Notes: generated by a model from the sequence alone, not told the origin. A stretch of DNA of 64,000 nt from Lachnospiraceae bacterium (GCA_024696005.1 JAILHF010000056.1:1-64000), one strand, 5' to 3'; shown: positions 37,546 to 47,010, counted from the stretch's first letter. Numbers and translations: made by a program.

Positions 37546-39057
37546 TTATTCGTTCTTTTCATGCATATTCCCTTTTATCAATTTCCCTACAAGGCTCATC
37601 ATGTTATTTTTGTAAAAAACCAGATTTACGATCATTGATATGCCAACAGCCACAAACAGCACCTTTATGGCTAATCTCGCCCACGAAAGATAATCCGTGT
37701 TCGACAAGGAAAACAAGCCACTCACAAGGTAAACAGCTGAAAATACCAGAATATCAACAAGGACATTCTTGGCAAAACATAGCATTGACCTATGAATCAA
37801 ATGCTTCGAATCATATGCAGCCATCCAAATCGTCTGATATACCATCGCAACAAGCGTGCCGATGGCCACCCCTACCAATCCCCATTTCAACACGCAGACG
37901 ACGGAGATCACAACATTCATGGCAGCCGCAACTATGTAATTGCTCTGAGTCTGTCGATAGTGCCCGGCCGCAAGGATCAACAGATTATACGGCAAGCGGA
38001 TGCAGTGCCCGGCATGCGCCAGCGTTATCAAAAAAGCAAATGCCGGCACAATATATTCTGCATCAAAAATGTTTTTTGTGTATACCTTAACGAACGGTAT
38101 GATCAACGCGGCCGTGCACGAGAAAACGATTGCGATCACGGTATGAGAGATCCATTCGAATCGCGAAAAAAGCTCTTCCAGCTTTTTCTGTTCCTTTTTG
38201 GCAATGTATTCTCCCATTAAGGACTGTATTCCATTGGTCATCGAGAAAAGCAGATTTTTAACACCTGCAAGGACAAGATTATAAACGGAGTATACCGATA
38301 CCAAATCCAATTTAGAAAAAACCGTAAGTACCAGTACGTCCGTTTGCCCCAGGACTACAGCCGCGATATGCTGTGCGATCCCGTTCCATTTCTGACTGAT
38401 CGGCTCTTTTGTATAACGAATCTTTCGATTGATCTGATACTTTTTCTTTATGTACAAAGAAACAAGGAAAACCTGGAGCAGGAAACTCCCGGCCCCAACC
38501 AGCTTTACCACATGAATAGAAAACCCATTCTTCGCAAAAACAACACCTAATACCGTGGTGAAAATGATAGCCAACGTCTGAAGGCTGTATATCACATACC
38601 CCTTTTGATCCGCCAACAAAAGAGTTCTGTTAACAATACCAAAGAGGTACTGCGCCAATAAACTGATGCTCAGAACAATGGTCAAAGATGCCTCAAACGA
38701 GTACGTGAAACTCTTCTCAAACAAAGGATATACCAACGCCAGAACTATGGCGTAGCTTGCCATGGCCAAACCTATCAGGGTATAAAACTTCTGTCCGGAT
38801 ACCATGATGCGGCTCACTTCATCCGTATCATTTTCAGCCAACGGTTTGTAGAGTGCGGACTGCATAACGGCCATGACACCCATATCCATAAATGAGATGA
38901 CTCCAAGAAACTGCTGCAGCGAGTTAATAAGTCCGTTTGTATTGGATCCGTATACTTCCAGTATTACTCTGGGCAAAATAAAACCGCATATCAGTAAAAC
39001 GATATGATATACTGCGGAGGATATGGTGTTGTATGTAAGTTTACGGCGGCTATTCAT
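37546..39057 (-). CDS. wzx: Wzx-type oligosaccharide flippase
   Basis: 503 residues with about 12-14 membrane helices. The N-terminal NTISSAVYHIVLLICGFILPRVILEVYGSNTNGLINSLQQFLG is characteristic of the polysaccharide-transport (PST) branch of the MOP superfamily in Bacillota. It flips undecaprenyl-diphosphate-linked repeat units across the membrane. I chose the ATG at 39057; a TTG two codons earlier is possible, and the ribosome binding site is weak. It is the last gene of the exopolysaccharide operon. Confidence 0.88.
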   Translation of the reverse strand: MNSRRKLTYNTISSAVYHIVLLICGFILPRVILEVYGSNTNGLINSLQQFLGVISFMDMGVMAVMQSALYKPLAENDTDEVSRIMVSGQKFYTLIGLAMASYAIVLALVYPLFEKSFTYSFEASLTIVLSISLLAQYLFGIVNRTLLLADQKGYVIYSLQTLAIIFTTVLGVVFAKNGFSIHVVKLVGAGSFLLQVFLVSLYIKKKYQINRKIRYTKEPISQKWNGIAQHIAAVVLGQTDVLVLTVFSKLDLVSVYSVYNLVLAGVKNLLFSMTNGIQSLMGEYIAKKEQKKLEELFSRFEWISHTVIAIVFSCTAALIIPFVKVYTKNIFDAEYIVPAFAFLITLAHAGHCIRLPYNLLILAAGHYRQTQSNYIVAAAMNVVISVVCVLKWGLVGVAIGTLVAMVYQTIWMAAYDSKHLIHRSMLCFAKNVLVDILVFSAVYLVSGLFSLSNTDYLSWARLAIKVLFVAVGISMIVNLVFYKNNMMSLVGKLIKGNMHEKNE

Positions 39058-39111
39058 CCACAAAGCTCTCTTTTTCCTTGAACAGTTGCAATACGATCAT
39101 TGCACGCTCCA

Positions 39112-40029
39112 TTAAACAGAGCGTTTCGGCAATTCTATCCAACTACCAAGGATTTCATCCCACTCAGGCGGATTAAACTCTTCAAATCCACTACCGGGAT
39201 AAAATGTCATTTCACCAAAATAGATAGTCCCATCACAGTCATATAGATCAACCCTAACGAAAGGAATATCTTTGCTTAGTTTTTCAGCAATAGTTATCAT
39301 ACTATCGAGATTATCCGGTCTGGGTATTCTGATGTCAGATGAAGGGTAATGTCTCTCAAATGGCAATCTATTCCATTCAGGGTCAAAAAAAGTCACTTTT
39401 AGCCCCGTTTTTGAAAAACGCTCCGAACACACAAACAAGCACTTCACCTTTCCATTAAAACACATCAACTTATAATCCTTGATATCCTCCTGGTTCTCCG
39501 CGATCATCTTTTCCGCGATAATTCTCGGAGGGACATTTTTATACGGCCATTCCCGGCCAGCATAATAGAAATTTCTTTTTAGACATCTGGTCAGTTTCTT
39601 TTCAATCGCCTTCAGATCCATTGTGCTTTTATTCCGAACAATAACTACTGATCCGGAATCGTGCGTGCACTTCAGTACAAAAGCAGATGGCAGAGTATCA
39701 AAATCTATATCAGAAAACCTTTTCCACACGCCAAGAGTTGGAATAACATATTGACTCCCAAGCATTTTCGAAACATAATCCTTCACCTCATACTTATCAA
39801 CCAGCGTTGTGTATATTGGTTTTCGATCGTATAGTTTTAGCCATTGAATCTTTTCATTAAAAGATATCGGTTTAATAATATTTGAATCATTTCCAAGCCG
39901 TCCCCTCATCATCTTATCAAGAAAAACATCATCTGGCATAGTTTTATATAATCCCATACTAGAGTTTATAATAAACCTATAATCGCGATCAAAACAATAT
40001 CGTCCTATTTTTCTAAAATATTCTAACAT
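39112..40029 (-). CDS. TupA-like ATP-grasp family protein
   Basis: 305 residues. ISFNEKIQWLKLYDR, YVIPTLGVWKRFSDIDFDTLP and AFVLKCTHDSGSVVIV belong to the ATPgrasp_TupA family, as do PRIIAEKMI, DYKLMCFNGK and RVDLYDCDGTIYFGEMTFYPGSGF. Named after a teichuronopeptide gene, the family joins amino acids to uronic acids. By inference it attaches an amino acid or similar group to a sugar of this polymer. A GAGG site precedes the ATG; the DUF616 gene ends 2 bp upstream. The gene is AT-rich. Confidence 0.85.
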   Translation of the reverse strand: MLEYFRKIGRYCFDRDYRFIINSSMGLYKTMPDDVFLDKMMRGRLGNDSNIIKPISFNEKIQWLKLYDRKPIYTTLVDKYEVKDYVSKMLGSQYVIPTLGVWKRFSDIDFDTLPSAFVLKCTHDSGSVVIVRNKSTMDLKAIEKKLTRCLKRNFYYAGREWPYKNVPPRIIAEKMIAENQEDIKDYKLMCFNGKVKCLFVCSERFSKTGLKVTFFDPEWNRLPFERHYPSSDIRIPRPDNLDSMITIAEKLSKDIPFVRVDLYDCDGTIYFGEMTFYPGSGFEEFNPPEWDEILGSWIELPKRSV

Positions 40030-40031
40030 TT

Positions 40032-40877
40032 TTATCCTCTATGTTTTCGATTATAGGCAACTCGAAATACCGGATTTTTATGAATATCATTTCCAAGAAT
40101 CGCAACATCATCCTTTGTATATCCATTTTTCCACAAGACATATGGCAGTGAGAGTTGATCTCTCCCACTCTTTGAACGCACGTATTCTTTCCACCAATCA
40201 TCCATTATTTTTTTTGAAATAGGATTTGTCAAATCCGTTGCTATTACAGTATTTTCAAACAATCCAAAACCCCTTGGAAATCCCTCCTTTTTATACTCAA
40301 TCATTTGCCTGATAATTGCCCCGGCATGCCCCCTACGAAACAATAGACATGCTAGAGCTTCTTTATATACGCTTTTTCTTTTTGGGTGTGAATGAATAGC
40401 TATACCGCACTTTGATTGTTTCACCTGCGAAAAGATTTCGTTTATATTTCCTTCTATCCTTACATTTCCATCAATATATAGTGCATAATCATATTTCCCA
40501 AAAATATGTGGATGCGTTTTGTAGAATCTATTCAACGCTGATCCATGCATCTTTTTTTGAGTTATTACTTTGTGCCACCCATCGCAGCTTATACTCTTCA
40601 TGTTGGTAAACAAAACGCATTTATATCCACTTTCCATTTTATCTATTCCCGGTTCATATCCGTCCGAAATACAAGTATAAACCACCGCATTAAAATTGTA
40701 ATCTTCACCATTATCAATTTTGCTCTTGCACTCTTTGGAGATAATGCTTTCTGTATGAATCTCTGTCAGAAAGACATATTCAATTATCTGTAATGCTTTT
40801 CTGATCAACAAATCAATCAACTCACCAACCGTTCTATTTTTCGTCTTTTCCCTGATAAAACGCACAATTGATTTCAT
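40032..40877 (-). CDS. DUF616 (TOD1/MUCI70-like) glycosyltransferase-like protein
   Basis: 281 residues. VYTCISDGYEP near the N-terminus, then FYKTHPHIFGKYDYALYIDGNVRIEG with a D-x-D-like triplet, and SGRDQLSLPYVLWKNG are hallmarks of the DUF616 family. This family is proposed to hold GT-A-type glycosyltransferases and is best known from plants; bacterial members appear in capsule loci. A GAGGTGATG site precedes the ATG. The donor sugar is unknown. Confidence 0.8.
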   Translation of the reverse strand: MKSIVRFIREKTKNRTVGELIDLLIRKALQIIEYVFLTEIHTESIISKECKSKIDNGEDYNFNAVVYTCISDGYEPGIDKMESGYKCVLFTNMKSISCDGWHKVITQKKMHGSALNRFYKTHPHIFGKYDYALYIDGNVRIEGNINEIFSQVKQSKCGIAIHSHPKRKSVYKEALACLLFRRGHAGAIIRQMIEYKKEGFPRGFGLFENTVIATDLTNPISKKIMDDWWKEYVRSKSGRDQLSLPYVLWKNGYTKDDVAILGNDIHKNPVFRVAYNRKHRG

Positions 40878-40884
40878 AAACCCA

Positions 40885-41973
40885 TCACCTCATAATACAC
40901 TGAATTATGTATTCTATATTATGATAATGCATTTCAGCCATAATGATAAAGAAAAAGACAAGTATCACTGCAAGCTTCTTATTTTTTGCATATACAACTA
41001 TCCCAGTGGTCATGATCGCTAATACTTGATTCAGCATCTCCGGATATCGATAAGCAATCATAGGACTCGATTTTGCGCCAAAAAAATAACAAAACAATGA
41101 CATCATCATAACGGCAAGCCCTCCTATCTGCAACTCGGAAAAGGGCTTCGCGCCAACAAAGTACAGATACAAATAGTAGATGATAACAATGGCCAAAGAA
41201 AAACGATTGAATGGATTGACATATGATCTTAAGTACTGCGCACTGTTAAATAACAGAAACCTCTCTGCAATTCTCCCACCAAACGTATTTTGGCTAAGCA
41301 ATCGTGTCAAAAAAATATGAATGCTATTTGAAAATAGCCATGCACTAATTATGGTAAGCAGTGGTAAAATAAGAAGAAATAATCTGTTCTGTTTCTTTAT
41401 AAGATAATAAACAGGATAAATAAACACAAATAAAATAGCAGAACTGTGAATCATTACAGCGAATAGTATTTTTATATAATGCTTTTTCCAATCTACGCCC
41501 AAATCATGCAATGAATCAAGCATAACAAGTGTTGCTAAGCCACTTCGGATTTGTATGGCTATGTTTATCTTAAATGAAATAACGAACCACAATAATAAAG
41601 CTATTATCGGGTATTCTGTTTTCTTCATTATTCGTTTTATTAATATCCATGACACCAACGAGTAAATGATAAGAACCACCCTAAATCCAGCCTTATCTCC
41701 TATTATGTTTCGCACCAGAATTGATAATAATACATATGTCTTTTCTAACGAATTGGAGGAGAGTCTTGCCGCCATATATGAACTGAAATAGGCAGGCGTA
41801 TCTATAGTCGCAAATATGTTTCTGAAGTCGCATAGTATCATTACTGCAAGTAGTAAATAACACAAAATATCAAATGCGGCATACTGTGTCTTTCGCTTTC
41901 GAATTATTATTTTATTATTACATAATTCTATGTTATTCATTGTGTTTTTTTTGTATTTTAGTATTGTAATCAT
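40885..41973 (-). CDS. EpsG-like polysaccharide polymerase (Wzy)
   Basis: 362 residues with about ten membrane helices. The segment DTPAYFSSYMAARLSSNSLEKTYVLLSILVRNIIGDKAGFRVV resembles the conserved N-terminal part of EpsG polymerases. It would join the flipped repeat units outside. The frame from the ATG at 41973 overlaps the upstream glycosyltransferase by 41 bp and has an AAGG close by; an ATG at 41940 would nearly remove the overlap but has no site. Confidence 0.78.
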   Translation of the reverse strand: MITILKYKKNTMNNIELCNNKIIIRKRKTQYAAFDILCYLLLAVMILCDFRNIFATIDTPAYFSSYMAARLSSNSLEKTYVLLSILVRNIIGDKAGFRVVLIIYSLVSWILIKRIMKKTEYPIIALLLWFVISFKINIAIQIRSGLATLVMLDSLHDLGVDWKKHYIKILFAVMIHSSAILFVFIYPVYYLIKKQNRLFLLILPLLTIISAWLFSNSIHIFLTRLLSQNTFGGRIAERFLLFNSAQYLRSYVNPFNRFSLAIVIIYYLYLYFVGAKPFSELQIGGLAVMMMSLFCYFFGAKSSPMIAYRYPEMLNQVLAIMTTGIVVYAKNKKLAVILVFFFIIMAEMHYHNIEYIIQCIMR

Positions 41974-42871
41974 ATATCCTTCTATATGCCGCCGCGTATA
42001 TTCGATACTGTTTTACCAGATTAGACTTCCTTAGTATACGGGCCAAGCATCTTTTGATTATACTCGAAACATAATATCCTTTGATACACTCTGTAGCTTT
42101 TTTTATCCCGTAATATCGTATTAACAAATGATTAATGTTTCGTGTCATATGATGAACCTTTAATCCTGGTTTAGCCAGTTCCTCACTCTTCCCCCCATAA
42201 TGAATCAAAGTGTTGTTCGATATATACAGGTTTTTATGTCTTCGTTCATATCGCATAGCTAATTCAATATCCTCGGCATACAAAAAAAATCTATCAGGAT
42301 ATCCTCCCAGGTCAATCAATTCATTTTTACGAATCATTTGAGCCGCGCCTATTGAAGCACATTTTGTTTTCTTTCCTACAATTAGTCTCCTTCCATTCTT
42401 TACTTTCAAAACCACATGTATCAAAAGCGGTCGAATCAACACTTCTTCAAATATAACAGACAAACCATTTGTGGGCAATTTCCCATAAAACCCTTGGACA
42501 GAATAATCCGCATTAAGTAAAACCGGGCTAACTATTCCTACTGATTCATCCTTTTTAAGTATTTTAACCATCTCAGAAAAAATATTATCAACGAAAAAAA
42601 CATCCGGATTAAGGAAAACACAGTATTCTCCTCTTGCCCGTTCCAATCCGATATTATTAGCCTTTCCAAACCCGATGTTTTCTTTGTTTTTAATAAGAAT
42701 AATATGGCTCCTGCTCTCCATGAGTTTCTCTACAATTTCCGTTGTTTTGTCATTTGAATCATTATCAATAACAATCACCTCAACATCTTCGTTACTATGT
42801 CGAAATAACGATTCTATACATTTCTCTATATATTCAGCACTATTCCAAGTCACAATAATAACACTAATCAT
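41933..42871 (-). CDS. GT2 glycosyltransferase (rhamnosyltransferase-like)
   Basis: 312 residues. ISVIIVTWNSAEYIEKCIESLF, VIVIDNDSNDKT, NIGFGKANNIGLERARGEYCVFLNPDV and GAAQMIRKNELIDLGGYPDRFFLYAEDIELAMR are the GT-A motifs of the WcaA/RfbF-like family; L-rhamnosyltransferases are common among close relatives. It would add one sugar of the repeat unit on the cytoplasmic face. An AGAGAGATGAAAA site precedes the ATG. Confidence 0.87.
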   Translation of the reverse strand: MISVIIVTWNSAEYIEKCIESLFRHSNEDVEVIVIDNDSNDKTTEIVEKLMESRSHIILIKNKENIGFGKANNIGLERARGEYCVFLNPDVFFVDNIFSEMVKILKKDESVGIVSPVLLNADYSVQGFYGKLPTNGLSVIFEEVLIRPLLIHVVLKVKNGRRLIVGKKTKCASIGAAQMIRKNELIDLGGYPDRFFLYAEDIELAMRYERRHKNLYISNNTLIHYGGKSEELAKPGLKVHHMTRNINHLLIRYYGIKKATECIKGYYVSSIIKRCLARILRKSNLVKQYRIYAAAYRRIYDYNTKIQKKHNE

Positions 42872-42890
42872 TTTTCATCTCTCTATTCTT

Positions 42891-44042
42891 TTATTGAGAT
42901 ATCAGATTGTTATCTTTCACCCATTGTTCCTTCTTTTTCATTATACTCGTATAAATACTATTCAAGGAATACTCAGATTCCTCTCCATTGCTTTTATTAT
43001 ATATTTCTGCGCAAGCACTTCCTTTCATTACAATAACATATGTACCGCACGATTGCGCTTCAACAACTGTCATTCCAAACGTTTCTTCTATACTAGGATT
43101 TACGAAAACATTTGCAGCAGAATATATTTCTGCCAACATCTGCTTGCTATGTGTACGATTTATGCAAAGAATATTTGAAGGCATTTTTCTTTTTAGTCCA
43201 TTATCAATACCAACCAAGACTATAATCATTTGATCATCCACGAGTTTTGATAGATTGCAAAAAAGGTTTATACCTTTTCTTTCATTCCAGACATTGGCAA
43301 CCCCAAGAACAATAAACTTGTTATCAAGATTATATCTCTTCCGAAAATCACTTTGAGTAGGCTTGAAGATACTACTATCTATCGAATTATACTGTACTGA
43401 AATAGGGTAATTCGATAAAAAGCTTTTGCCAACCCGTTCCAACAACCAATTTGATGGAACTATCAATTTCATTCCTTCAACATCCGAAAACAGTTTTCTT
43501 TTTTTCTTATAGTTCCTTTCACTTCTATCCATGAAATAACTAATAGGGTATATATTTCTTTGTGGACATTTTTCGCATTTCTCCATCCATTTATTACAGC
43601 CAATATAAGAAAAATACGCGCAATGTCCAGTAAAAGCCCAGCAATCATGTAGCGTCCACTTTATTTCTTTATTATTTAATGATTTCAGCCAGGCAAAAAG
43701 ATACTCAATATTGATATAGTATCCATGCAGATTATGAAGCCATATCAAATCCGGATCATAATCTGAAGCCCATCTCAGAAATCTCTTTGTTGCATTTTTA
43801 CTCCCAAATCCAGCATTATCAAACAACCTGGCCCCCAGTGCATGACAATATACATCTATCGATCCTCCTATACGCACCGAGTAGTCTTGGAGTTTTTCTG
43901 GTACATATGCATCTCTTCCATATGCAGCCTTAACAACCCAGCCCTTTTTTCTATACTCGTCCGCAATATCAGCACATATTACCCCTGTGCTCGAATGGCC
44001 AAAAACCTCATTGATAATTAATAGTCTTTTTTTCTCGCCCAT
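42891..44042 (-). CDS. GT4-type glycosyltransferase (GT-B fold)
   Basis: 383 residues. The N-terminal domain begins RLLIINEVFGHSSTGVICADIADEYRKKG. A middle part WTLHDCWAFTGHCAYFSYIGCNKW with several Cys resembles the WcaC-like subgroup. The C-terminal domain has VLGVANVWNERKGINLFCNL and VNPSIEETFGMTVVEAQSCGTYVI, the E-x7-E donor-binding motif of GT4. It acts in assembly of the repeat unit. It begins 2 bp after the upstream GT2 stop. Confidence 0.87.
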   Translation of the reverse strand: MGEKKRLLIINEVFGHSSTGVICADIADEYRKKGWVVKAAYGRDAYVPEKLQDYSVRIGGSIDVYCHALGARLFDNAGFGSKNATKRFLRWASDYDPDLIWLHNLHGYYINIEYLFAWLKSLNNKEIKWTLHDCWAFTGHCAYFSYIGCNKWMEKCEKCPQRNIYPISYFMDRSERNYKKKRKLFSDVEGMKLIVPSNWLLERVGKSFLSNYPISVQYNSIDSSIFKPTQSDFRKRYNLDNKFIVLGVANVWNERKGINLFCNLSKLVDDQMIIVLVGIDNGLKRKMPSNILCINRTHSKQMLAEIYSAANVFVNPSIEETFGMTVVEAQSCGTYVIVMKGSACAEIYNKSNGEESEYSLNSIYTSIMKKKEQWVKDNNLISQ

Positions 44043-44044
44043 CT

Positions 44045-44791
44045 CTATGCCATAAAGAATTTCAATCCTTCAATCCCAACACAATACATCCAATACAACC
44101 TCGAATATCCATTACGTCTATAAGTGCTATATTTCATCAAAACTCTTTTTTTCAAATCTTTCAGACTTTTTCTAGTGCTTATTCCACCCAGAGAATAATT
44201 TGCGATAGGAATCCTCGCTACACTTATCTTTGCACTCCCATTATTCGCCCTTAACACCATATCATAATCAGCATCAAGAAATCGGGGATCATAAGGATAT
44301 TTCAAGAGAATGCTTCTTCTGGCAAACATTGAGGGATGGCAAAAATGATTCGTAGTCCAGATTTTTCCTATTGCAGCTTTTTTTCGTATCAGATGATTCT
44401 TATTATGTATATAGATATCCGACCACGCTATATCGTATTGTTCTTTCGCATATTTCAATGCCATCACCTTAACGGCGTTGAGTTCATACCAGTCATCAGA
44501 ATTGATACTGCCAATCAATTCTCCGGATGCTATCCTGATCCCTTTATTCAGAGCATCATACATCCCTTTATCTTTTTCAGAAACGATGGCATACTTTATG
44601 CGTCGCTCCTCAAATGCTTTTTCATAGCTTTTTGCTATTTCTACCGACCTGTCCGTCGATAAACCATCAATGATCAGATATTCTGACGGTCTATAGCTCT
44701 GATTCAAAACAGATTCTATGGTTCTTGCCAGCGTCTTTTCGCCATTATAGACAGGCGTCACTATACTGACCCGTATCCGAGACTTACCCAA
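44045..44791 (-). CDS. GT2 glycosyltransferase of the exopolysaccharide operon
   Basis: 248 residues from a TTG at 44791, which has GGAGG eight bases upstream and gives the usual short N-terminus MGKSRIRVSIVTPVYNGEKTL; another TTG lies 13 codons earlier. The motifs IDGLSTDRSVEIAKSYE, SEKDKGMYDALNKGI and GSINSDDWY define the GT-A fold. It is the second gene of the operon, right after the priming transferase, so it probably adds the second sugar of the unit. Confidence 0.86.
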   Translation of the reverse strand: MGKSRIRVSIVTPVYNGEKTLARTIESVLNQSYRPSEYLIIDGLSTDRSVEIAKSYEKAFEERRIKYAIVSEKDKGMYDALNKGIRIASGELIGSINSDDWYELNAVKVMALKYAKEQYDIAWSDIYIHNKNHLIRKKAAIGKIWTTNHFCHPSMFARRSILLKYPYDPRFLDADYDMVLRANNGSAKISVARIPIANYSLGGISTRKSLKDLKKRVLMKYSTYRRNGYSRLYWMYCVGIEGLKFFMA

Positions 44792-44836
44792 CCTGCACTC
44801 CTCCAATGCAATCCGGAACACCTTACCCAAATATCA

Positions 44837-46252
44837 TCAGCCAACTCTCCTTGTATCGCTGACTGTCCCTTTTCGTGTTTCCTCATAGTTCCAAGACGCT
44901 TTTTTACCAAACCCCTCTGTGCTCTCCCTCAAAAACAAGATCTTCACCGTCTCAAAAATGATCTGAATATCCAGCATCAGATTCCAGTTCATCACGTACA
45001 CCAGATCCATCTTGAGCTTATCCAGTGCGCTGGTATTGTACTTTCCGTATACCTGGGCATATCCGGTCAGGCCGCCCTTGACCTTGGTGCGGAACGCAAA
45101 TTCCGATATCTCCTCGGTATATTTTTCCACATGTTCCACGCGCTCCGGCCGGGGACCCACGATCGACATTTCACCCTTTAATATATTGATCAGCTGCGGC
45201 AGCTCATCGATCCTCGTCTTTCGGATGAAGCGTCCGACATTGGTGATCCGCTCATCTCCGTCCACTGCCGGCTGCGGTTTGCCATCCTTTTCCGCATCAA
45301 CGATCATCGAGCGGAACTTGATGATCTTGAAGCGCTTCCCTCCTATTGTGCACCGTTCCTGCTTAAACAATACAGGCCCGCCGTCCTCCAGCTTGATCGC
45401 GATCGCCGTTATGAGCATCACCGGCGACAGAACGATCAGGGCAATAAAAGAGAAAAACAGATCAAAACAGCGCTTCATGAAACGCTGCCATCCATTCATC
45501 CCGGAATTTCTGGCCAGATACAGGGGGGTATCGAAGAGATTCAGGCTTTCCGAAGCCATTACAAGGATGTCCGAAAGCTTAGGCGTAAAATAGACACGTT
45601 TATTCAGTCCGTAGCAGTTCTTCAAAATATGGTTTTCTTCTTCGTCCGGCAGATCATTGATCAATACCGCATCGTAATCCTTTATCAGCTCGGCAAAGCT
45701 GTCACCGATCTGTTCCCAGTGAATCCTTTTCGCCACATGGTATTTATCCGGACGCCCGTGAAGCTTCATCGCCAGATTATTGGGGTGCTCTCCGTAAATC
45801 TCCAGTATTTCCAGCGGAGGAAACAGCTTTTTGTAAATGTCGATCATGCCATTGGCAAGAATAATGCATACCAGGGACTGACCGATCCAAAGAAGCGCAT
45901 AACGCCACATAAAAGCCAGAACAAATCGCCATTGTCCGGTGATCGCCATGGAAACGGGAACTTCGACAAGATTTACGAGAAACAGCCCGACTATGATGGC
46001 CGTGAGCACACTGGTTTTTCGATCCACCCCGATCTTGAACGCGCGTATCCAGGGCAGGATCACGCAGCTGATGGCCAGATACACCCCGATGGCCATGCCC
46101 AGGTTGCCCCAGCCGGTAAGATGTCCAGTCTGGTTATTATCGATGACAAATTCAAGCCAAACACAAAAGAAGCTACCCACGCACAGCAATAAAAGAAGAC
46201 ATGCGCAGAATCCACGGTATATGTATTTTCCGCCCCCCTTGTTTTTGGACAT
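44837..46252 (-). CDS. Priming undecaprenyl-phosphate sugar phosphotransferase (WbaP/EpsE type)
   Basis: 471 residues. Four hydrophobic helices (about 10-140) and a soluble domain precede the C-terminal bacterial-sugar-transferase domain (about 265-471): RCFDLFFSFIALIVLSPVMLITAIAIKLEDGGPVLFKQERC, FKIIKFRSM, RKTRIDELPQLINILKGEMSIVGPRPE. These are the membrane re-entrant helix and the catalytic D-E motif of the family. It starts the repeat unit by moving a sugar-phosphate onto undecaprenyl phosphate. It is the first gene of the operon, behind a clear promoter. Confidence 0.93.
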   Translation of the reverse strand: MSKNKGGGKYIYRGFCACLLLLLCVGSFFCVWLEFVIDNNQTGHLTGWGNLGMAIGVYLAISCVILPWIRAFKIGVDRKTSVLTAIIVGLFLVNLVEVPVSMAITGQWRFVLAFMWRYALLWIGQSLVCIILANGMIDIYKKLFPPLEILEIYGEHPNNLAMKLHGRPDKYHVAKRIHWEQIGDSFAELIKDYDAVLINDLPDEEENHILKNCYGLNKRVYFTPKLSDILVMASESLNLFDTPLYLARNSGMNGWQRFMKRCFDLFFSFIALIVLSPVMLITAIAIKLEDGGPVLFKQERCTIGGKRFKIIKFRSMIVDAEKDGKPQPAVDGDERITNVGRFIRKTRIDELPQLINILKGEMSIVGPRPERVEHVEKYTEEISEFAFRTKVKGGLTGYAQVYGKYNTSALDKLKMDLVYVMNWNLMLDIQIIFETVKILFLRESTEGFGKKASWNYEETRKGTVSDTRRVG

Positions 46253-46266
46253 AATTCACCCATTTT

Positions 46267-46277
46267 GTTTACATAAC
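46267..46277. promoter_or_regulatory. GTTATGTAAAC motif at the transcript start of the exopolysaccharide operon
   Basis: Minus-strand GTTATGTAAAC begins about 10 bp after the -10 box and is the same 11-mer as at 21188-21198 ahead of the large GH25 gene. Confidence 0.4.
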
Positions 46278-46286
46278 TCAAATTTA

Positions 46287-46315
46287 ACTTTATTGCAAAG
46301 CCCTTGCAATGTCAA
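46287..46315 (-). promoter_or_regulatory. Promoter of the exopolysaccharide operon
   Basis: Minus strand: perfect TTGACA, 17 bp, TAAAGT. The spacer is TTGCAAGGGCTTTGCAA, in which two self-complementary TTGCAA blocks form an inverted repeat that could serve as an operator. Confidence 0.7.
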
Positions 46316-46362
46316 GAAAAATCCTCTTTCCTTTCCCCTCCAAATGGTGTAAAATATGATGT

Positions 46363-47010
46363 ATGGTTGATTACAAGAATCTGGAAAAACAGATACAGAC
46401 GCTGACTAAAGAAGAAAACCATTATCTTCCGACACTGAGCAACGCCGTTTCGCTGCTCATGCATGCCCTTCCGGGAGTCAACTGGATCGGGGTCTACCTG
46501 GCCGATGATAAAGGCCTCTTTCTCGGTCCTTTTCAAGGCAAACCCTGCCTTCCGCGGCTTCCTGCGGGCAAAGGTGTGTGCGGTGTGGCCATGAAGAAAA
46601 ACGACTCGGTTTACGTGCCCAACGTACACGACCACGCCGATTATGTTTCCCACGACCCGACAACGGATTCCGAATTCGTGATCCCTCTGCGCTTCAATAA
46701 GAAGGTGATCGGCGTCTTCATCATCGACAGCCCCATCATCAACCGTTTTTCGGTAAGCGACCGCGACGATCTGCGCCGCTTTGTGCTGGCAGTTGAGCGT
46801 TCAGCCGATTTTTCCGATCTTCTGAAGGAGGATACCGTGGCTCCCGCTGCGGTCACGCCGCCCCTGAAGAGCCACAGCATGCCTTTCGAGCTCTGGCTTT
46901 ACGCGATCAAGGGCCTGGCGCAGACCTACGAGATGGTGGAGCCCATCTATTCGCAGCTTTCCGAGCAGGAGAAGAAAGCCCTGCGCGATGAATACGAGAA
47001 AACCGACTGA
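46363..47010 (+). CDS. GAF-domain protein related to free methionine-(R)-sulfoxide reductase
   Basis: 215 residues. NWIGVYLADDKGLFLGPFQGKPCLPRLPAGKGVCGVAM and DSEFVIPLRF follow the fRMsr (YebR) family closely. Of its three conserved Cys, Cys62 and Cys73 are kept, but the one in the family motif IACD is replaced by His97 (VSHD), so normal reductase activity is doubtful. A C-terminal extension of about 60 residues is extra. The ATG has no Shine-Dalgarno site, and TAAAAT/TATGAT lies only 2-13 bp before it, which suggests a leaderless mRNA. Confidence 0.8.
   Translation: MVDYKNLEKQIQTLTKEENHYLPTLSNAVSLLMHALPGVNWIGVYLADDKGLFLGPFQGKPCLPRLPAGKGVCGVAMKKNDSVYVPNVHDHADYVSHDPTTDSEFVIPLRFNKKVIGVFIIDSPIINRFSVSDRDDLRRFVLAVERSADFSDLLKEDTVAPAAVTPPLKSHSMPFELWLYAIKGLAQTYEMVEPIYSQLSEQEKKALRDEYEKTD

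Noticed and set aside
46287-46315. Promoter for the GAF gene in the same gap
   Set aside because: The TTGACA-N17-TAAAGT promoter points to the minus strand, toward the exopolysaccharide operon; only a weak -10 faces the GAF gene.
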